Of a stretch of DNA of 5,865 nucleotides, positions 1-5,391 are shown one piece after another. How positions within the stretch are numbered: position 1 is the stretch's first letter; each line of letters starts with the position of its first letter. Origin of the DNA: an uncultured Collinsella sp. (GTDB taxonomy: Bacteria; Actinomycetota; Coriobacteriia; Coriobacteriales; Coriobacteriaceae); the NCBI GenBank assembly GCA_900752345.1, contig CAADVA010000149.1, forward strand, positions 1-5,865, written 5' to 3'. Below the pieces are notes generated by a model, which saw only the letters and a list, made by a program, of their open reading frames with translations, searched no databases and was not told where the DNA came from. Made by a program: the position numbers and the translations under genes.

Positions 1-1104
1 AGCGCGGTCAAGGAGTCGGGCCTGGGCGAGCGCATCGCCTACGCGTTCATGCTCAAGTTCGTGCGCGACGCCAAGTCGCTCATCATCTCGATCTTCGCGC
101 TCACCTTTGTGCTGTCGCTGCTGATCCCGCATCCGTTCCCCCGCGCCTTCCTCATCCTCGCCGTCGTCTCGGTCATTGCCGAGTCCGCCGGCTACGGTGA
201 CGACGACAAGGGCAAGCTCGGCTTCCTCGTGTTTGCCGCTGCCGCCCCGGGTTCCATGTTCTTCCTGACGGGCGACTCCACGCTTAACCCGCTCGTTGCG
301 CAGTACAGTGCCGAGGCCGGCGGCATGAGCCCGTCCTTCGTCGACTGGTTCCTGTACATGAGCGTGCCTATGCTGGTTGCGCTGCTGTGCACCCTGTTCC
401 TGGGCCTTTTCCTCTTTAAGCCCAGCAAGGAGCTCGTCTACGATCGCGAGCAGATCGTGGCCAAGCAGGCCGCGCTCGGCAAGCTCTCCGTCAAGGAGAT
501 CCGCACCATCGTGTGGCTTGTCATCGCCATCGCGCTGTGGCTCACCGTCTCGGGCGACTATATCGGCTGGGTCACCCTGGCCATTGGCGTTGCTCTCGCC
601 ATGCCCATCATCGGCGAAGTCCTCACTCCCGCCAGCTGGAACGCTGTCGACATCAAGTCCCTCATGTTCCTGACGGCCGCCATGGCCGTGGGCTCCGTGG
701 GCGGTGCCACCGGCATGAACGCCTGGATCGCCGACGTCGTGCTCCCCAGCTCCGTGCCTGAGAACATCTTCCTGTTCGCCCTGCTCGTCGCCGCGCTTTC
801 CATGATCATCCACATGTTCATGGGCTCGGTCATGGCCGTGCTCGGCGTGTGCGTGCCGGCATTTATCAGCTTTGCCGCCGGCTCCAGCGTGAGCCCACTC
901 GCCGTGGCGCTCATCGTCTTCACGTCCATCAACATCCACTACATCCTGCCGTTCCATAACCTGCCGATCCTTATCGGCGAAGGCAAGGACGCCGGCGGCT
1001 ACACCTCCAAAGAGGCTATGCGCATGGGCATCCCCCTCACCGCGGTCGTCTTTGTCGTCGTGCTGGTCGAGGCCGCCTGGTTCCACCTCTTTGGCCTGAT
1101 GTAA
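1..1104 (+). CDS. DASS/SLC13-type anion permease, 5' end missing
   Basis: The reading frame is open from base 1 and ends at TAA 1102-1104, giving 367 visible residues. Family members usually have about 430-550, so roughly the first quarter is outside the window; the ATG at 49 is internal. The protein is very hydrophobic, with likely membrane segments near visible residues 26-42, 50-62, 73-92, 114-139, 168-183, 187-206, 220-236, 254-290, 297-310 and 343-364. The charged loop at 140-167, containing LGKLSVKEIRT before a helix ending in LW, is characteristic of divalent anion:Na+ symporters (citrate, dicarboxylate or sulfate type). The usual Ser-Asn-Thr substrate/Na+ motifs are not recognisable: PHPFPR (43-48) and GSVMAVLG (275-282) occupy similar places. 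The gene precedes an LpdC-like decarboxylase by 142 bp on the same strand, so aromatic-acid uptake is a reasonable guess. Family is fairly sure; substrate is unknown. Confidence 0.8.
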   Translation, partial: SAVKESGLGERIAYAFMLKFVRDAKSLIISIFALTFVLSLLIPHPFPRAFLILAVVSVIAESAGYGDDDKGKLGFLVFAAAAPGSMFFLTGDSTLNPLVAQYSAEAGGMSPSFVDWFLYMSVPMLVALLCTLFLGLFLFKPSKELVYDREQIVAKQAALGKLSVKEIRTIVWLVIAIALWLTVSGDYIGWVTLAIGVALAMPIIGEVLTPASWNAVDIKSLMFLTAAMAVGSVGGATGMNAWIADVVLPSSVPENIFLFALLVAALSMIIHMFMGSVMAVLGVCVPAFISFAAGSSVSPLAVALIVFTSINIHYILPFHNLPILIGEGKDAGGYTSKEAMRMGIPLTAVVFVVVLVEAAWFHLFGLM

Positions 1105-1106
1105 GC

Positions 1107-1177
1107 GGTCGAGCGCCCCGGCTGTAAGCAGCCAAGCGCTTGAACTTCGAGTGGTCGAGCGCTCCATTTGTGAGCGC
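1107..1177 (+). repeat. GAGCGC-rich direct and inverted repeats in the permease-decarboxylase gap
   Basis: The 10-mer GGTCGAGCGC occurs at 1107-1116 and again at 1153-1162, and GAGCGC appears a third time at 1172-1177. Inverted partners create two stem-loops. In the first, 1109-1116 pairs with 1136-1143 (one G-T), enclosing a small inner stem 1120-1124/1129-1133. In the second, 1159-1164 pairs with 1172-1177 around a 7-nt loop. Neither is followed by a T-run, so an intrinsic terminator is unlikely. The repeats could be regulator-binding boxes or part of a structured leader; the sequence alone does not decide. Confidence 0.5.
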
Positions 1178-1199
1178 CGCGGCCCCATTACGTTACCCC

Positions 1200-1224
1200 G
1201 TCCGGCGGCACCCCGTCGCCGGAC
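1200..1224 (+). promoter_or_regulatory. GC stem-loop just upstream of the decarboxylase ribosome site
   Basis: Bases 1200-1207 (GTCCGGCG) pair perfectly with 1217-1224 (CGCCGGAC), plus a G-T pair at 1208/1216, leaving a 7-nt loop. The stem ends 8 nt before the Shine-Dalgarno sequence at 1233-1240 and is not followed by a U-run. It may be a 5' leader hairpin that affects mRNA stability or translation of the decarboxylase. The structure is seen directly; the role is inferred. Confidence 0.45.
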
Positions 1225-1232
1225 ACTCTCCC

Positions 1233-1240
1233 GAAAGGAG
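1233..1240 (+). promoter_or_regulatory. Ribosome binding site fixing the decarboxylase start
   Basis: GAAAGGAG lies 6 nt before ATG 1247. The open frame extends upstream to a GTG at 1151, but that codon has no comparable site, and the 32 extra residues would run through the repeat-rich leader. The ATG start also gives an N-terminus that lines up with LpdC proteins. Confidence 0.85.
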
Positions 1241-1246
1241 TACGCC

Positions 1247-2734
1247 ATGTCCACTACCGATGCTTCCCAGATCCACGACCTGCGTTCCGCGCTCGACTTT
1301 TTGCGTGAGATGCCGGGCCAGCTGCTCGAGACCGACACCCAGGTCGATCCCGATGCCGAGGTCTCGGGCGTCTACCGTCACGTCGGTGCTGGCGGCACCG
1401 TCATGCGCCCGACCAAAGAGGGTCCGGCGATGGTCTTCAACAACGTCAAGGGCTTTGACGACGCCAAGGTCTGCATCGGTATGCTTGCCAGCCGCAAGCG
1501 CGTTGCCGCCCTGCTCGACCTGGACGAGGAGCACCTGGGCCTCGAGATCGGCAAGCGCTTCGAGAACCTGATCGCCCCCGAGCAGATCGCCGAGGGCAAG
1601 CACGTCGACTGCCAGGAGGTCGTGTACAAGGCGACCGACGAGGGCTTTGACCTGCGCAAGATCGTTCCCGCTCCCACCAACACGCCCGTTGACGGCGGCC
1701 CCTACATCACCATGGGCCTCGCCTATGGCACGAGCCCCGATGGCACCCAGTCCGACGTAACCATCCACCGCTTCTCCTGCGTCGACAAGGACAAGCTCGC
1801 CATGTGGATCACCCCGGGCAGCCGTCACCTGGGTGCGTTCTTTGACGAGTACTGCCAGCGCGGCGAGGATATGCCCATCTCCATCTCCATCGGCTTGGAC
1901 CCCGCCGTGTACATGTGCTGCGGCTTCGAGGCTCCCACCACGCCGCTCGGCTTCAACGAGCTGCAGATCGCCGGCGCCCTGCGCGGCCGCGCCGTCGAGC
2001 TTGCCGACTGCGTCACCGTTCCGCAGAAGTGCATTGCCAATGCCGAGTACGTGCTCGAGGGCTACCTCATGCACGACGAGACCATCAACGAGGATGTCAA
2101 CGGCCACGGCTACGCCATGCCCGAGTTCCCCGGCTACACCGGTGGCGCCAAGGTCTGCCCGGTGATCAAGATCACCGCCGTCACCACGCGCGTCAACCCC
2201 ATTATGGAGAGCTGCATCGGCCCTTCGCACGAGCACGTGTCCATGGCCGGTATCCCCACCGAGGCCTCCATCTACAAGATGGTCGAGACCGCTATCCCGG
2301 GCCGCCTGCTCAACGTTCACGCCGCTCCCTGCGGTGGCGGCAAGTTCGTTGCCATCATGCAGTTCAAGAAGTCGAGCAAAAATGACGAGGGCCGTCAGCG
2401 CAACGCCGCCATGCTCGCCTTCTCGGCGTTCTCCGAGCTCAAGCACGTCATCCTTGTCGACGAGGATGTCGACATCTTCGATATGAGCGACGTGATGTGG
2501 GCCGTGACCACGCGCTTCCAGGCCGACGTGGACCTCATCACCATCCCCGGTTGCCACTGCCACGTGCTCGATCCGTCCAACGACCCCGCGTTCGATCCTT
2601 CGATCCGCGAGCACGGTATCGCCTGCAAGGCCATCTTCGACTGCACGGTTCCGTTTAACCTCAAGAAGAACTTCATCCGCTCGCAGTTCATGGAGATCGA
2701 TGAAGAGAAGTGGGCCGCCGAGCTCGCCTTCTAG
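1247..2734 (+). CDS. lpdC: UbiD-family aromatic acid decarboxylase, LpdC (gallate decarboxylase) type
   Basis: The 495-residue protein is normal length for a UbiD-family decarboxylase. These enzymes use prenylated FMN for reversible, non-oxidative removal of ring or acrylic carboxylates in the cytoplasm. Segments that match my memory of L. plantarum LpdC, rather than BsdC or UbiD, include SGVYR.VGAGGTV.RPT (40-56), VYKATDEGFD.RK (127-138), APTNTP (142-147), SDVTIHR (169-175), EHVSMAGIPTEASI (329-342) and VDEDVDIFDM (404-413). Likely active-site residues are R175 (counterpart of Fdc1 R173), H194 in SRHLG and E293 in PEFPGY (counterpart of E282). The position of Fdc1 E277 is Gly here (G288), apparently as in LpdC. 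There are 15 cysteines, including CC at 224-225 and CHCH at 436-439. TAG is followed directly by in-frame TAA. A UbiX gene follows 33 bp later. Gallate or protocatechuate is the most likely substrate; other hydroxybenzoates are possible. Confidence 0.9.
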   Translation: MSTTDASQIHDLRSALDFLREMPGQLLETDTQVDPDAEVSGVYRHVGAGGTVMRPTKEGPAMVFNNVKGFDDAKVCIGMLASRKRVAALLDLDEEHLGLEIGKRFENLIAPEQIAEGKHVDCQEVVYKATDEGFDLRKIVPAPTNTPVDGGPYITMGLAYGTSPDGTQSDVTIHRFSCVDKDKLAMWITPGSRHLGAFFDEYCQRGEDMPISISIGLDPAVYMCCGFEAPTTPLGFNELQIAGALRGRAVELADCVTVPQKCIANAEYVLEGYLMHDETINEDVNGHGYAMPEFPGYTGGAKVCPVIKITAVTTRVNPIMESCIGPSHEHVSMAGIPTEASIYKMVETAIPGRLLNVHAAPCGGGKFVAIMQFKKSSKNDEGRQRNAAMLAFSAFSELKHVILVDEDVDIFDMSDVMWAVTTRFQADVDLITIPGCHCHVLDPSNDPAFDPSIREHGIACKAIFDCTVPFNLKKNFIRSQFMEIDEEKWAAELAF

Positions 2735-2767
2735 TAAGTAGCCCTACCAAGTAGTTAAGGAGTTGTC

Positions 2768-3346
2768 ATGCCTGAGTCTTCTGTTCGTCCCCGTCGCATT
2801 GTCGTTGGCGTGTCTGGTGCCAGCGGTGCGGCACTGGGCCTTGAATGCCTCAAATGCCTGCGCCAGGCCGGCGCTGAGTCGGCGCTTGTCGTCACGCGCG
2901 GGGGAGAGATCACCATCGAGCAGGAGCTCGGCATGACGCTCGACGAGTTTGCGTGCTATGCCGATGTGGTCTACGACAACAAGAACATTGGCGCTGCCAT
3001 CGCAAGCGGCACCTATCCGGTCGACGGCATGATCGTGGCTCCCTGCTCCATGAAGACGCTCGCCGGCATCGCGAGCGGCTACAGCGAAAACCTGTTGCTG
3101 CGTGCGGCCGATGTGCAGATGAAAGAGCAGCGCCGCCTGGTGCTTATGGTGCGCGAGACGCCCTTCAGTGCGATCCATGTCGACAACATGGCACGCCTGG
3201 CGCGCGTGCCGGGCGTCATGCTCATGCCGCCCATGCTCACGTTTTACAACGGCCCCGCCACGCTCGATGAGGCGGTGCATCACATCGCCGTCAAGGCACT
3301 CGAGGCCGTCGGCGTGTCGTGCGCCAACTATAAGCGCTGGTCATAG
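2768..3346 (+). CDS. ubiX: UbiX-type flavin prenyltransferase (LpdB/BsdB-like)
   Basis: The 192-residue protein is the usual length for UbiX/Pad1. The family joins a dimethylallyl group to reduced FMN, making the prenyl-FMN cofactor that UbiD enzymes need. The flavin-binding GVSGASG is at 14-20, PCSMKT at 92-97, and the conserved block NLLLRAADVQMKEQRRLVL at 108-126 is followed by RETP (129-132). R112, K119, R129 and E130 fit the phosphate-binding and catalytic residues known from Pseudomonas UbiX; TFYNGP at 158-163 carries the conserved C-terminal tyrosine (Y160). No key residue appears lost. AAGGAG at 2757-2762 lies 5 nt before ATG 2768. The gene is 33 bp behind the LpdC-like gene with no terminator between them, so the two are almost certainly co-transcribed and this copy is probably dedicated to that decarboxylase. 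Codon choice is less strict than in the decarboxylase gene, suggesting lower expression. Confidence 0.93.
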   Translation: MPESSVRPRRIVVGVSGASGAALGLECLKCLRQAGAESALVVTRGGEITIEQELGMTLDEFACYADVVYDNKNIGAAIASGTYPVDGMIVAPCSMKTLAGIASGYSENLLLRAADVQMKEQRRLVLMVRETPFSAIHVDNMARLARVPGVMLMPPMLTFYNGPATLDEAVHHIAVKALEAVGVSCANYKRWS

Positions 3347-3358
3347 GCATCTTTAGGG

Positions 3359-3364
3359 TAGGAT
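3359..3364 (+). promoter_or_regulatory. Weak -10-like hexamer before the terminator/regulator
   Basis: TAGGAT, preceded by GGG, matches TATAAT at 4 of 6 positions; no convincing -35 lies 16-18 nt upstream. If active, transcription would start near 3371 and the terminator hairpin would form in the first 40 nt of the regulator mRNA. It is listed because the regulator has no better promoter candidate nearby. Confidence 0.18.
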
Positions 3365-3379
3365 ACGAGTAGTGTTTGA

Positions 3380-3409
3380 GCCCGCTGCCCCTGTGGGCGG
3401 CGGGCTTTT
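3380..3409 (+). terminator. Strong intrinsic terminator after the ubiX gene
   Basis: Bases 3380-3390 pair with 3395-3405 to make an 11-bp, almost all G-C stem (one T-G pair at 3386/3399) with a CTGT tetraloop, followed immediately by TTTTC. It begins 34 bp after the ubiX stop and should end the permease-decarboxylase-UbiX transcript. It finishes only 28 bp before the start codon of the MerR-type gene. Confidence 0.88.
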
Positions 3410-3427
3410 CGTGTCAAAGGGTGTGTC

Positions 3428-3433
3428 GGGAGG
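3428..3433 (+). promoter_or_regulatory. Ribosome binding site deciding the MerR gene start
   Basis: GGGAGG sits 4 nt before ATG 3438. The frame is open back to GTG 3372, but that start would translate the terminator hairpin and has no purine-rich site. ATG 3450 is 16 nt from this site, too far. ATG 3438 is therefore preferred, although the spacing is slightly short. Confidence 0.75.
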
Positions 3434-3437
3434 ACCT

Positions 3438-4304
3438 ATGCAGACGGGTATGTATGCGATTAGCGAGATGGCGAGCTTGTTTAACGTTTCGCGCCAAACG
3501 CTCATCTACTACGACAAGATCGGTCTGTTTAAACCCGCCGTGGTTAACGAAAAAGGCTACCGTTTCTATTCGCCCACGCAGATCCCGCTCATGCGTCTGA
3601 TCTGCATGCTGCGCGACTTGGGACTGGAACTCGATGAGATCGATCGCCTGACCTCGACGTTCGACATTGGAGAGATGACCGATCACCTGCGCTCGCGGGT
3701 GCAGGCGCTCGACGAGCAGATTGCCGGGCTCAAAGCCGAGCGCGCGAGCGTGCAGGAGCGGCTGAGTTTTTACGACGAGGCGGTCTATTGGCGCGAGCGC
3801 GAGGGCAAACCGGAGCTCAAGCAATTCGAGCGCCGCTACGTGGTCTTTGAGGAGTTCCCGAGCGATATCGAGCGTGGCCGCTCGATGCTGCACCCCACGC
3901 TCATGCGGGCGATTCTGCGCATGCGTGCGCTCACGGGCACACGCCCCATGCGCGGTTGGGGCGCCATGCTGCGTCGCGAGGCGCTGCCTTCCGACGACCC
4001 CATCGCCGGTGCCGGTTCCTTTGCCGTGTTGCCGCGTGGTGCCGAGGAAATACTGCCGAGCGATCCTGCCGAGCTGGCGGAGATTGGCGTCGAGGTGCTG
4101 CCCGAGGGCACGTACCTGTGCATGAGTCGCTGGGGCATGCCGTACGAGCCCGAGGGTATCCGCGCCATCGTGGCCTGCATGGACAGGCACGCGCTCCAGC
4201 CCATCGGCAATGCTTTCGATTTTTGCTACCTGGACACCACGAGCTACGACGAGTCTCACCAAGAGGACTTCTGCTGTATCCAAATCCCCGTCGCCCTCAA
4301 ATAA
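3438..4304 (+). CDS. MerR-family regulator with GyrI-like effector-binding domain
   Basis: This 288-residue protein has the three-part layout of BmrR/BltR-type regulators. The winged helix-turn-helix occupies about 5-75, with YAISEMASLFNVSRQTLIYY (6-25), the GLFKP turn (29-33) and GYRFYSPTQI (40-49). A coiled coil spans about 78-118, and a C-terminal ligand-binding domain covers about 130-288, with LPEGTYLCMSRWGMPY (221-236) and a final IQIPV strand (281-285). Such proteins bind spaced inverted repeats between -35 and -10 elements and twist the DNA to activate on binding a small molecule. The ligand is not readable from sequence; an aromatic acid or its product is possible given the upstream decarboxylase operon, but multidrug-type ligands are equally typical of the fold. 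I see no classic 19-bp-spaced MerR promoter in the window. The stop codon is 1 bp from a long palindrome. Confidence 0.9.
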   Translation: MQTGMYAISEMASLFNVSRQTLIYYDKIGLFKPAVVNEKGYRFYSPTQIPLMRLICMLRDLGLELDEIDRLTSTFDIGEMTDHLRSRVQALDEQIAGLKAERASVQERLSFYDEAVYWREREGKPELKQFERRYVVFEEFPSDIERGRSMLHPTLMRAILRMRALTGTRPMRGWGAMLRREALPSDDPIAGAGSFAVLPRGAEEILPSDPAELAEIGVEVLPEGTYLCMSRWGMPYEPEGIRAIVACMDRHALQPIGNAFDFCYLDTTSYDESHQEDFCCIQIPVALK

Positions 4305-4305
4305 C

Positions 4306-4368
4306 TTGCGGTGAAATAGTCCCTAAATAGCTCGAGTGGGCGTGCAAACAGGAACTATTCCACCGCAA
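4306..4368. repeat. Long imperfect palindrome (stem-loop 1) after the MerR gene
   Basis: Bases 4306-4325 can pair with 4349-4368. Seventeen of 20 positions are Watson-Crick and the other three (4314/4360, 4321/4353, 4325/4349) are A-C on the + strand, becoming G-U on the - strand. The loop is 23 nt and contains CTCGAG. No T-run follows on either strand, so it is not a classic intrinsic terminator, though it may protect the 3' end of the regulator mRNA. It could also be a REP-like intergenic repeat or a small mobile element; the flanks show no clear target-site duplication. Confidence 0.7.
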
Positions 4369-4373
4369 CTTCG

Positions 4374-4404
4374 ATGCGACAAAGGAGCAGTCCCTTTATC
4401 GCAT
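4374..4404. repeat. Second palindrome (stem-loop 2), 5 bp from the first
   Basis: Bases 4374-4386 pair with 4392-4404. Eleven of 13 positions are Watson-Crick and two (4380/4398 and 4386/4392) are A-C on + and G-U on -. The loop is 5 nt. Read on the - strand, both this element and stem-loop 1 contain GGGACT. No T-run follows. The tandem arrangement resembles paired REP elements, but repetition elsewhere in the genome cannot be seen from this window. Confidence 0.65.
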
Positions 4405-4433
4405 TCCGTGCGAGCTCCAGCGCCATCTGCGGG

Positions 4434-4439
4434 TATAAG
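4434..4439 (+). promoter_or_regulatory. Possible -10 element for the membrane-protein gene
   Basis: TATAAG, preceded by GGG, matches TATAAT at 5 of 6 positions and lies 41 bp before ATG 4481. No good -35 hexamer is visible at normal spacing, so this is only a candidate. The location between the palindromes and the gene is what an independent promoter would need. Confidence 0.3.
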
Positions 4440-4466
4440 GCTAACAAGTGTTTATTTGCGAGGCCT

Positions 4467-4478
4467 AAGGGGCGCCCC
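4467..4478 (+). promoter_or_regulatory. Ribosome binding site overlapping a perfect GGGGCGCCCC palindrome
   Basis: AAGGGG at 4467-4472 is the Shine-Dalgarno sequence, 8 nt before ATG 4481. Its G-run is the left half of the 10-bp palindrome at 4469-4478. Folding in RNA would leave at most a 3-bp stem with a 4-nt loop, so strong self-masking is doubtful; it could also bind a dimeric protein. Confidence 0.5.
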
Positions 4479-4480
4479 GT

Positions 4481-5350
4481 ATGGATATCGATAACTTTGA
4501 ATGGTGGTATAGCGAGGGCGAGGCTCCGGACGAGGAGTGGGACGAGCCCGCGTCGCGTGACGTGTCGAGCGACGAGGACGAGACCGGCAACGATGCCGCT
4601 GTCGAGCCTGATGCCGCCTCCGATGCCGCCGAGCCCCTGACCTTTGAGCAGGCTTGGGCCCAAGCCGAGGCCGATGAGGCTAAGGCCGATGCCACGGCCA
4701 CACTCGGTGAGCCGGCGGACATGTCCATCTCGCCGGCAAAGATCCCGCAGCCGCGTCACACCATCGACCCCGACAGCACGGCATCCTTCAGCATTCTCGA
4801 CGTGCCCGCGCAAGGCGCCCAGGCGCCTGCGCCCACACATCGCCCCGACCTGGCTCGTGAGGAAGACGCGGGCCGCCGTTCTCCGCTCGGCCCCATCCTC
4901 ATCGCCTTCATGGCCGGCGTTATCGCCTGCTCGGCAATCGGTAGCGTTTGGAGCCATGTCGAGCAGCAGCGTCAAGACGCCGCCAAGGTCGAGATGTCTG
5001 TCGAGCAATCGCTCAGCCGCACGCGCTCGGTACATGTGTCGGTTGAGGTCAAGGACGGCGCAATGTGGGACACCGCGCGTGGCGACAGCCAAATGCTCAT
5101 CCACATCGTGGGGCGTACGCTCAAAGGGCAGACGATTGACGAGTATCAATACGTCAATTCCGAAGGTGACGGTATCGAGCTCAAGCCCGGCGACTACGAG
5201 CTCACCGTCGACGAACCGCCCGTCGCCACCGACGGCACGCGCTTCCGCGCCTCAAAGCGCATGGTTCCCGTGAGCTTTAACTCGCAGGCGCCCGATACGG
5301 TCGATAGCACTCCGCAGGGCGGGTTTGACCTTTACGCTATTGCTCAATAA
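4481..5350 (+). CDS. Uncharacterised single-pass membrane protein with acidic cytoplasmic region
   Basis: I do not recognise this 289-residue protein. Residues 1-80 are strongly acidic (for example DEEWDEP and SSDEDETGND) and contain a short helix-prone stretch, LTFEQAWAQAEADEAKAD (53-70). Residues 85-130 are Pro/Ala-rich and probably disordered. One hydrophobic helix lies at about 135-157 (GPILIAFMAGVIACSAIGSVW), preceded by an RR pair at 132-133, which predicts the N-terminus inside the cell and about 130 residues outside. The outer part starts with a polar helix (158-180) and then looks beta-rich; LKPGDYELTVDEPP (234-247) resembles turns in Cna-B/transthyretin-like beta-sandwich domains. 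There is no signal peptidase or lipobox site and no LPXTG. The start is supported by AAGGGG 8 nt upstream. The neighbours do not explain it. A cell-envelope role is plausible only from topology. Confidence 0.85.
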   Translation: MDIDNFEWWYSEGEAPDEEWDEPASRDVSSDEDETGNDAAVEPDAASDAAEPLTFEQAWAQAEADEAKADATATLGEPADMSISPAKIPQPRHTIDPDSTASFSILDVPAQGAQAPAPTHRPDLAREEDAGRRSPLGPILIAFMAGVIACSAIGSVWSHVEQQRQDAAKVEMSVEQSLSRTRSVHVSVEVKDGAMWDTARGDSQMLIHIVGRTLKGQTIDEYQYVNSEGDGIELKPGDYELTVDEPPVATDGTRFRASKRMVPVSFNSQAPDTVDSTPQGGFDLYAIAQ

Positions 5351-5385
5351 CTGCGCCTGTCGCTCAACCCCGCCGCCAAGAGTGG

Positions 5386-5391
5386 GACAAT
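5386..5391 (+). promoter_or_regulatory. Possible extended -10 for the aldose epimerase gene
   Basis: TGG followed by GACAAT (5383-5391) fits a TGN-extended -10 with 4 of 6 matches to TATAAT. There is no good -35. It lies 38 bp before ATG 5430 and overlaps the left arm of the inverted repeat at 5387-5409. Confidence 0.25.

Noticed and set aside
1105..1180. Intrinsic terminator after the permease gene
   Set aside because: The stems are real but none is followed by a T-run on the + strand, so termination there is not supported.
1151..1246. GTG start at 1151 extending the decarboxylase by 32 residues
   Set aside because: There is no ribosome site there, the extension translates the repeat-rich leader, and GAAAGGAG lies 6 nt before ATG 1247.
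1193..2614. A 473-codon open frame on the minus strand opposite the decarboxylase gene
   Set aside because: Its translation is low-complexity (Gly, Val, Asp, His and Leu rich) without domains, and its openness follows from the strong G/C-ending codon bias of lpdC. It has no independent support.
3372..3437. GTG start at 3372 extending the MerR protein by 22 residues
   Set aside because: It would encode the terminator hairpin, lacks a ribosome site and adds residues before the normal MerR N-terminus.
3414..4283. A 289-codon minus-strand frame opposite the MerR gene
   Set aside because: The + strand protein is a clear MerR regulator over its full length; the opposite frame is a biased-composition shadow rich in Arg, His, Ala and Leu.
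4306..4368. Insertion sequence or MITE with terminal inverted repeats
   Set aside because: The arms resemble terminal repeats, but no target-site duplication or transposase remnant is visible; kept as a palindrome of unknown type.
4374..4640. Small + strand frame of 88 codons starting within stem-loop 2
   Set aside because: It lacks a convincing start context, overlaps the real gene in another frame, and its Arg/Pro/Ser-rich product is typical of off-frame GC-rich DNA.
4355..5149. A 264-codon minus-strand frame opposite the membrane-protein gene
   Set aside because: It runs into the palindromes, has no recognisable domain, and is explained by the GC bias. The + strand frame has a good ribosome site, a credible membrane helix and sensible composition.
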